Assembly: GCF_902859735.1 (NCBI RefSeq)
Contig: NZ_CADIJY010000001.1
Coordinates: 496,001 to 560,000, forward strand
From: Achromobacter aegrifaciens
GTDB taxonomy: Bacteria; Pseudomonadota; Gammaproteobacteria; Burkholderiales; Burkholderiaceae_B
Reading direction: 5' to 3'
DNA length: 64,000 nt
Under the pieces are notes generated by a model, which saw nothing but the letters and a program-made list of their open reading frames with translations, did not search any database and was not told the DNA's origin. The position numbers and the translations under genes are program-made. Below, in pieces: positions 59,104 through 64,000 of this stretch (within the stretch, counting starts at the first letter, position 1; the number at the start of each line of letters is the position of its first letter).

Positions 59104-59778
59104 ATGTACTTTCCCATGGCCGAACTCAGCGGCGATCAACGCAGCAAAATCATGCATTCGACCGTGCTTCCGCGGCCGATCGCATGGATCACATCCACCG
59201 ACCCCGAAGGAAACGTCAACGCCGCGCCCTTTTCCTTCTTTAACGTGATCTCCGGGAACCCGCCGCTGCTTTGCGTCTGCATCGGAAAGAAGGATGGCCG
59301 TCCGAAGGACACGGCGCACAACATCGCCACGACCCGCGAGTTTGTGGTGAACCTTGTTTCCGGGGCGTTGGTGCATCGCATGGTGGCCACCTCCATCGAA
59401 TTCGAACCAAAAGTGGACGAATCCGCCGAGGCCCAGTTGTGTCTGGCTGCGTCGCGGCTGGTGCAGCCGCCTCGTATCGAGGACAGCCCCGCGTCTTTCG
59501 AATGCCGGGTGCGCGAGCTGTTCGACATCGATGGGGTGCGCAGCCTGGTGCTTGCAGACGTGCTGGCCGTCCATGTGATGGATGCCGCCGTGCTCAATGC
59601 CGAGCGCATGCATTTCGATCCGAATCCCATGGATTTGATCGCGCGGATGCAGAACCCTGGTTGGTATGGCCGTATCGGGTCGGCCTTTCAGGTCGGCACG
59701 CCCAGCGTGGAACAATGGGATGCGATGAAGCGCGACGGAGACGCCAGCGCCTACCTGGAACGGCAGGCAGGCGATTAG
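59104..59778 (+). CDS. Flavin reductase (FMN-binding split-barrel) family protein
   Basis: 224 residues. The flavin-binding core is VLPRPIAWITSTDPEGNVNAAPFSFFNVIS, with CIGKKDGRPKDTAHNIATTREFVVNLVS following; these match the DIM6/NTAB-type flavin reductases. Such proteins supply reduced flavin to two-component monooxygenases, but some are oxidases in their own right. AGGAGA precedes ATG 59104. Its place next to the TetR, serine hydrolase and cupin suggests a shared ester/aromatic degradation pathway. Confidence 0.88.
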   Translation: MYFPMAELSGDQRSKIMHSTVLPRPIAWITSTDPEGNVNAAPFSFFNVISGNPPLLCVCIGKKDGRPKDTAHNIATTREFVVNLVSGALVHRMVATSIEFEPKVDESAEAQLCLAASRLVQPPRIEDSPASFECRVRELFDIDGVRSLVLADVLAVHVMDAAVLNAERMHFDPNPMDLIARMQNPGWYGRIGSAFQVGTPSVEQWDAMKRDGDASAYLERQAGD

Positions 59779-59793
59779 CGAGGCATCGCGCCG

Positions 59794-60639
59794 TCAGGCC
59801 GGCCGCTTGACCAGCACCACCAACGCGATGCCGAGCAGGATCAGCACCGACGCCGTCACCAGGATTCCGGTCACGGGCTCATCCAGGAACAGGGTCCCGC
59901 CAAATGCCGTCAACACTGGCACGCTGAGCTGTACGGTGGCGGCGTGAGTCACTTTCAGGCCTTTGAGCGCGGCATACCAGACGACATAGCCCAGGCCCGA
60001 GGTCACCGCGCCGGAAGCCACGGCATATGCCACGCCCGCAGCGTCGTAGCCCACGCGTGAGCTCAGCCCGTGCAGCAGGAATAGCAACAATGCGACAGGC
60101 GTGGCGCGGATGAAGTTGCCCGCCGTCGCCGACGCCGCGTCCCTGGCGCTGCGGCCCAGCAGCGAATAGGCGCCCCACGCGACGCCGGCCGCGATCATCA
60201 GCAAGGCGTGGAACAACGGCGGGGCGCTGACGCTGGGCAACATCAGGATCACCAGACCGGCCACCGCCAGGCCTATGCCCAGCCCCTGCGTGATGCTCAG
60301 CCTCTCGCCGATGAAGAATCCATACAGGATCATGCTGATCTGGATCGACGCGAACAGCAGCAAGGCGCCGGTTCCTGCCGGGATCTGGGTGTAGGCATAG
60401 GCGAAGGCCACGGCATAGGCCAGCAGCGCCAACGCACCATGCCAATTGCCTTCCAGCTGTTTGGCCGGCTTGCGCATGCGCAATACCAGCCACAGCACCA
60501 ATGCGCCGGAAGCGATGCGGATGGCGACGAAGGTGGCCGGATCGATCGCGGTCTGCTTGAGCGCAAGGCGGCACAGCAGCGAGTTGCCGGCGAAGGCAAG
60601 CATGGAGAGCAGGGTGAGCGCGTACAGGCGGGGTGTCAT
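59794..60639 (-). CDS. EamA/DMT-family transporter
   Basis: 281 residues, ten predicted helices in two EamA repeats (MLAFAGNSLLCRLALKQTAIDPATF at helix 1; LTAFGGTLFLDEPVTGIL at the end of the second). It is convergent with the flavin reductase gene by 15 bp. The substrate is unknown; it is a paralogue in family only of the transporter at 8600. Confidence 0.88.
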   Translation of the reverse strand: MTPRLYALTLLSMLAFAGNSLLCRLALKQTAIDPATFVAIRIASGALVLWLVLRMRKPAKQLEGNWHGALALLAYAVAFAYAYTQIPAGTGALLLFASIQISMILYGFFIGERLSITQGLGIGLAVAGLVILMLPSVSAPPLFHALLMIAAGVAWGAYSLLGRSARDAASATAGNFIRATPVALLLFLLHGLSSRVGYDAAGVAYAVASGAVTSGLGYVVWYAALKGLKVTHAATVQLSVPVLTAFGGTLFLDEPVTGILVTASVLILLGIALVVLVKRPA

Positions 60640-60759
60640 GGCGCGGTGTTTCCCTTGGGCAGCGCTTCGGCGATCGTGTCCGGAAAAAGCGGGGTGGATC
60701 GATGATCAGATCGTAGCGCGGAGTTTCGGCTGGCGGTTGGGATACGCGTGCGATTCGTC

Positions 60760-61668
60760 TCAGTGGGTACGTACTTTGGCCGAAGCTTTTGAGCTGAGGG
60801 CATGGGCGGCATGCTGCCACAGCGCGCCCACTGCCGCGGATTGCCGTCCAGCGGCAGAGCGCACCAGCCCGAACTCCCGGCGCGCCGCCGGGCTCAGCGG
60901 CAAGGCGCGCAACTGGCGCATGTCCGCGGGCAGCGTGGACTCGGGAACCACCGCGACCCCCATGCCCTCGCGCACCAGCGCGCAGGCGCTGGCCCAGTCG
61001 CGGACCGTGACGCGGATGTCGTTGAGTTCCAGTCCGGCCTTGCGCGCCAGGCTCAGGCCATTCACGGCGCAGCCGCCGGTCGCGAGAATGAACGGTTCAT
61101 CGGCCAGCTCGGCCAGTGCGACGCCCCGCGACGACGCGCGGCGGCTGAGCGCATGCATGCCGGGCAGCAGCGCCATCCAGCGATCGCGGCCCAGGATCAG
61201 GGCTTGCCTTTGCGTTGCGGGGTTCATCACCACGCCCAGATCGATGGCGCCGCGCGACAGCCATTCCTCGACCTCTTCATCCGTGCCCTCCAAGGCCACC
61301 ACCTCGATGCCGGGGTGGCGCAGCCGGAAGCCGTGCAGCAGGGGCGGCAGCAGCGTCGAGATGACCGAGGGAAAGCTGCCCAGCCGAATGCGGCCCTGGC
61401 TCAGTCCCTGGCTGTCGTCGGCCAGGGCGCGGATGGACTCCAGGTGAGACAGCATCGCGCGGGCGTGATCGATGACCTGTGCGCCCAGCGCCGTTACCGC
61501 CACTTCCTTGCGGGAACGGGTGAAGACCTGGAGCCCCAGCGACGCTTCCAGCTGCGCAATGGCCTGGCTGGCGCCGGACTGGGTGATGCCCACGCGCTCG
61601 GCGGCGCGGGAGATGTTGCCTGTGTCGGCCGTCGCGACGAGCAGGCGCCAATGTCCCAGGTTCAACAT
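60760..61668 (-). CDS. LysR-type regulator divergent from GST
   Basis: 302 residues. HTH: GNISRAAERVGITQSGASQAIAQLEASLG; effector domain from about residue 90 (GRIRLGSFPSVISTLLP). It is divergent from the glutathione S-transferase gene at 61765 with a perfect TAGCT-G-AGCTA dyad between, so it likely controls the GST. It is also co-directional with the EamA transporter, 120 bp upstream of that gene. Confidence 0.9.
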   Translation of the reverse strand: MLNLGHWRLLVATADTGNISRAAERVGITQSGASQAIAQLEASLGLQVFTRSRKEVAVTALGAQVIDHARAMLSHLESIRALADDSQGLSQGRIRLGSFPSVISTLLPPLLHGFRLRHPGIEVVALEGTDEEVEEWLSRGAIDLGVVMNPATQRQALILGRDRWMALLPGMHALSRRASSRGVALAELADEPFILATGGCAVNGLSLARKAGLELNDIRVTVRDWASACALVREGMGVAVVPESTLPADMRQLRALPLSPAARREFGLVRSAAGRQSAAVGALWQHAAHALSSKASAKVRTH

Positions 61669-61674
61669 ATTAAG

Positions 61675-61685
61675 TAGCTGAGCTA
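61675..61685. promoter_or_regulatory. Dyad between LysR and GST
   Basis: TAGCTGAGCTA is a perfect 11-bp palindrome 6 bp upstream of the LysR start codon and 79 bp before the GST gene. It is slightly shorter than the T-N11-A form but sits where an autoregulating LysR protein normally binds. Confidence 0.5.
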
Positions 61686-61764
61686 ATGATAAGGAATTAG
61701 AGCATTAATTTTACCGGTGCACCGTGGCGCGAGAGACTGCCCTCTGTTGTTTCCCGGAGATGTC

Positions 61765-62370
61765 ATGAAACTCTACTACGCCCCGCATACCTGCTCGCTA
61801 TCGCCGCATATCGTCTTGCGCGAACTGGAGCTGCCATTCGAACTGGTCAAGGTAAACAACCAGACCAAGCAGACCGCGGACGGCCGCGATTTCCGCACCA
61901 TCAATCCCAAAGGCTATGTCGCCGCGCTGGAGCTGGTAGATGGCGATGTGCTCACTGAAGGGCCGGCCATCGTCCAGTACCTGGCCGACCTGCGTCCTGG
62001 CATGCAGCTGGCGCCACCCAATGGCACGCGCGAACGCACGCGGCTGCAGGAATGGCTGAACTTCCTAACCAGCGAGATCCACGCAGGATCGGCGCCCTTG
62101 TTCCAGTCGGCCTTGCCCGAAGCCGCCAAGGCGCATTTCCGCGAACGGCTCTTCAAGCGCTTCGACTACCTGGACGGCATCCTGGCCGAAAGCACCTACT
62201 TGATGGGCCAGCAGTTCAGCGTGGCCGATGCCTATCTGTTTACCGTGCTGGGATGGTGCAGGTTCTTTGCGATCGACCTGGATCGCTGGCCATCCCTGGC
62301 GGCATACGCGGCCCGCATCGGAGAGCGCCCTGCGGTGCGGGCCGCGCTGCGCGCGGAGGCGCAGGGCTGA
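61765..62370 (+). CDS. Glutathione S-transferase (beta class)
   Basis: 201 residues. An N-terminal thioredoxin fold carries the beta-class cysteine C10 (MKLYYAPHTCSLSPHIVLRE) and the glutathione gamma-glutamyl contact VLTEGPAIVQYLAD; the helical C-terminal domain has FSVADAYLFTVLGW, the N-capping motif. Beta-class GSTs conjugate or reduce hydrophobic electrophiles in the cytoplasm. ATG 61765 follows CCGGAGATGT; the frame upstream has no homology. Confidence 0.95.
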   Translation: MKLYYAPHTCSLSPHIVLRELELPFELVKVNNQTKQTADGRDFRTINPKGYVAALELVDGDVLTEGPAIVQYLADLRPGMQLAPPNGTRERTRLQEWLNFLTSEIHAGSAPLFQSALPEAAKAHFRERLFKRFDYLDGILAESTYLMGQQFSVADAYLFTVLGWCRFFAIDLDRWPSLAAYAARIGERPAVRAALRAEAQG

Positions 62371-62398
62371 ACGTCATGCGGCCACGGCAACGGATGCA

Positions 62399-63124
62399 TT
62401 AGGCCTGTTGACGCGTGGCCGCCAGCACGATTTCCCGCACGCAAACCCCGTCCGGCTGCGCATAGGCGTAGTGGATGGCGTTGGCCACGTCCTCGGCGGC
62501 CAGCACCTTGCCGCCCATCTCGGCCTTCCAGGCCTCGTAGCCCGTCTTGATGTCCGCATCGGTGGTATGGCCCAGCAGCTCGGTTTCCACGGCGCCCGGT
62601 GCGATGGTGGTCACGCGCACGTTGTGCGCCGACAGTTCCTCGCGCAGGTTTTCCGACAAGCCGTGCACGGCGAACTTGGTACCCACGTAGGCCACGTGAT
62701 TGGGGAAGGTCTTGCGCCCGGCCACCGAACTGATGTTGATGATGCTGCCGCGCTTGCGTTGGACCATGCCGGCCGCGACCGCATGCACGCCGTTCAGCAC
62801 GCCTTTGATGTTCACGTCCAGCATCCGGTCCCATTGGTCCGGGTCCTGGCGCGTGATGTCGCCCAACAGCATGACGCCCGCATTGTTGATGAGCGCATCG
62901 GCCGGCCCGAAGCGCGCTTCGCCTTCCTGCACGGCGGCGGCCAGCGCGGCGCGGTCGGTCACGTCCACGGACAGCGCCAGGGTGTCGGGCAGGTTCAGCG
63001 CCTGCATTTTTTCCAGCCGGCGGGCCAGCAGCAGTAGCGGGTGGCCGTGAGCCGAGAACAGGCGGGCGGTGGCCAGGCCGATGCCGGAACTGGCGCCCGT
63101 GATGATGACCAGCGGTTTCTTCAT
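62399..63124 (-). CDS. Short-chain dehydrogenase/reductase (YdfG-like)
   Basis: 241 residues with classical SDR motifs: TGASSGIG (residues 9-16), NNAGVML, the catalytic S-Y-K (IINISSVAG ... YVGTKFA). R in LLLLARRLEKM after strand 2 indicates NADP preference. The C-terminal ELLGHTTDADIKTGYEAWK and YAQPDGVCVREIVLAATRQ resemble the serine/3-hydroxy acid dehydrogenase group. It is divergent from the last LysR gene, with a LysR-type dyad between. Confidence 0.92.
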   Translation of the reverse strand: MKKPLVIITGASSGIGLATARLFSAHGHPLLLLARRLEKMQALNLPDTLALSVDVTDRAALAAAVQEGEARFGPADALINNAGVMLLGDITRQDPDQWDRMLDVNIKGVLNGVHAVAAGMVQRKRGSIINISSVAGRKTFPNHVAYVGTKFAVHGLSENLREELSAHNVRVTTIAPGAVETELLGHTTDADIKTGYEAWKAEMGGKVLAAEDVANAIHYAYAQPDGVCVREIVLAATRQQA

Positions 63125-63197
63125 GGTTGATATGGTGGGCTCCTGATATCGGTTTTATGTATGCTTGAGTGGTCGGAAATCATTCTATTCCCGGGGA

Positions 63198-63210
63198 TTC
63201 TCCCTGAGAA
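63198..63210. promoter_or_regulatory. LysR box (T-N11-A) between SDR and LysR
   Basis: TTCTCCCTGAGAA has perfect 5-bp arms, TTCTC and GAGAA, and T-N11-A spacing. It lies 35 bp before the LysR start at 63246 and 73 bp from the SDR start. It should be the site of the adjacent LysR protein. Confidence 0.55.
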
Positions 63211-63245
63211 ATGGTTTATTCCTTTGGAAGAAATCGGAAAATCTT

Positions 63246-64000
63246 ATGGATGGCCGCCAGCTCAAGGCCTTTGTCGCTGTCTTCGAAGAGCGCAACATCA
63301 CGGCCGCCGCCCGTCGCCTGCACCTGAGCCAGCCGGCTCTGTCCGGCACGATCAAGAGCCTGGAGGACTTGCTGGGCACGCAATTGTTCGCACGCCAGGC
63401 GCGGGGCGTGGCCGTGACGGAGGACGCCCGCATCCTGTATCCACAGGCGCGGCGCATCCTGTCGCAGACGGACTCGATGACGCATCAGTTCCGCCATGGT
63501 TCGTCTGCGTCGCGCATCGAGATCGGCGTGGAGGCGGATATCGCAGGGCCGGGCATTGCGGCCTTCATGCGCGCGGCACAGGAAGTCGTGCCGGGGCTTT
63601 TCGTGAATCTGCTTGAAGGATGCCAGGGCGATGCCCGACTGGCGACCGAAGACGAGCGTTGCGAGGACGAGCTGTTCTTGCCGCTGTCCGTCGACCCCTA
63701 TGTGCTGGCCCTGCCCGCGGGCAGCGGCGCCGACGCGGCATTGCCGTGGATTGTGTGCCCGAGCCACCCGACGCATCAGCGCCTGCTGCCCTTCTATGGC
63801 GCCGGTGCAAATACGCCGGCCGCGCACGCCGGATCGTTGCGCCTGGCCTTGGCGTTGACGGCCGCCGGCGCGGGCATGTGCGTGGCGCCGGAATCCCTCG
63901 CCCGTAGCCAGGCCGGCGTGGCGATCAGGCCGCTGGAAGGACTGGAGATGTCGCGGCGCATCGGACTTTGCTATGCAGTGCAATCGTTGGACAAGTCGGT
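63246..64000 (+). CDS. LysR-type regulator, 5' part (truncated by window end)
   Basis: The frame opens at ATG 63246 (MDGRQLKAFVAVFEERNI) and is still open at base 64000 after 251 codons, so only the last 40-60 residues are expected to be missing. HTH: ITAAARRLHLSQPALSGTIKSLEDLLG; the effector domain is compact, with LRLALALTAAGAGMCVAPE in the second lobe. Divergent from the SDR gene at 63124 and probably its regulator. Confidence 0.88.
   Translation, partial: MDGRQLKAFVAVFEERNITAAARRLHLSQPALSGTIKSLEDLLGTQLFARQARGVAVTEDARILYPQARRILSQTDSMTHQFRHGSSASRIEIGVEADIAGPGIAAFMRAAQEVVPGLFVNLLEGCQGDARLATEDERCEDELFLPLSVDPYVLALPAGSGADAALPWIVCPSHPTHQRLLPFYGAGANTPAAHAGSLRLALALTAAGAGMCVAPESLARSQAGVAIRPLEGLEMSRRIGLCYAVQSLDKS

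Overview
This window is chromosomal DNA of a high-GC beta-proteobacterium. The likely family is Alcaligenaceae, genus Achromobacter or Bordetella. This is inferred from the strong G/C third-position bias, two Bug-type solute receptors next to LysR regulators, seven LysR genes in 64 kb, a fim-type chaperone/usher locus and a complete-looking nicotinate catabolic divergon. No rRNA, tRNA, CRISPR array, insertion sequence or intact phage gene was seen. The only mobile-element trace is a 79-codon orphan integrase arm domain at 21.06 kb.

Layout: 0-0.44 kb, 3' part of a phytanoyl-CoA dioxygenase-like gene. 0.88-6.08 kb, chaperone/usher fimbrial operon (major subunit, chaperone, usher, tip adhesin). 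6.06-9.5 kb, an EmrB/QacA-like exporter with a divergent MmyB-type regulator, then an EamA transporter. 9.5-11.2 kb, a His-rich PadR regulator and a siderophore-interacting ferric reductase behind three phased AT-rich repeats. 11.2-13.1 kb, LysR and a divergent methylisocitrate lyase-like enzyme. 13.1-19.0 kb, two giant WG-repeat exported proteins in one operon. 19.3-25.9 kb, an MFS carrier, a cupin, the integrase-arm ORF overlapping a ureidoglycolate lyase-like gene, an unknown membrane protein, a double-CxxC protein and a DUF1254 lipoprotein. 26-30 kb, LysR and an opposing operon of BKACE enzyme, LivK-type binding protein and SDR. 30.2-34.5 kb, sugar-type ABC transporter with an FGGY kinase. 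34.6-43 kb, FAD monooxygenase, two Bug receptors, two LysR genes, a parvulin, an M81-family protein and an amino-acid-binding protein. 43.1-55.0 kb, the nic cluster. 55.2-64 kb, a FUSC protein, a TetR-controlled cupin/serine hydrolase/flavin reductase group, an EamA transporter, LysR, GST, SDR and a last, truncated LysR.

The nic cluster is the best understood system. One arm runs leftward (nicD, nicX, nicF, molybdopterin subunit) and one rightward (nicC, nicA, molybdopterin-like/cytochrome c fusion, nicT), from a 322-bp AT-rich divergent region packed with inverted repeats. A MarR gene (nicR-like) closes the right arm. Together they take nicotinate through 6-hydroxynicotinate, 2,5-dihydroxypyridine, N-formylmaleamate and maleamate to maleate. 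The maleate isomerase is not in the window. Catalytic residues I remember for the Pseudomonas putida enzymes fall at the same positions in NicC and NicX, and at a constant +10 offset in NicD.

The most unusual points are: the nicotinate dehydrogenase large subunit is present as two proteins, one with an intact molybdenum active site and one whose molybdenum domain is shortened and lacks the catalytic glutamate but carries the three haem c motifs; the three 14-bp-phased operator-like repeats before the His-rich PadR gene; the paired 1029- and 956-residue WG-repeat proteins; and the orphan integrase arm domain translationally coupled to a metabolic gene.
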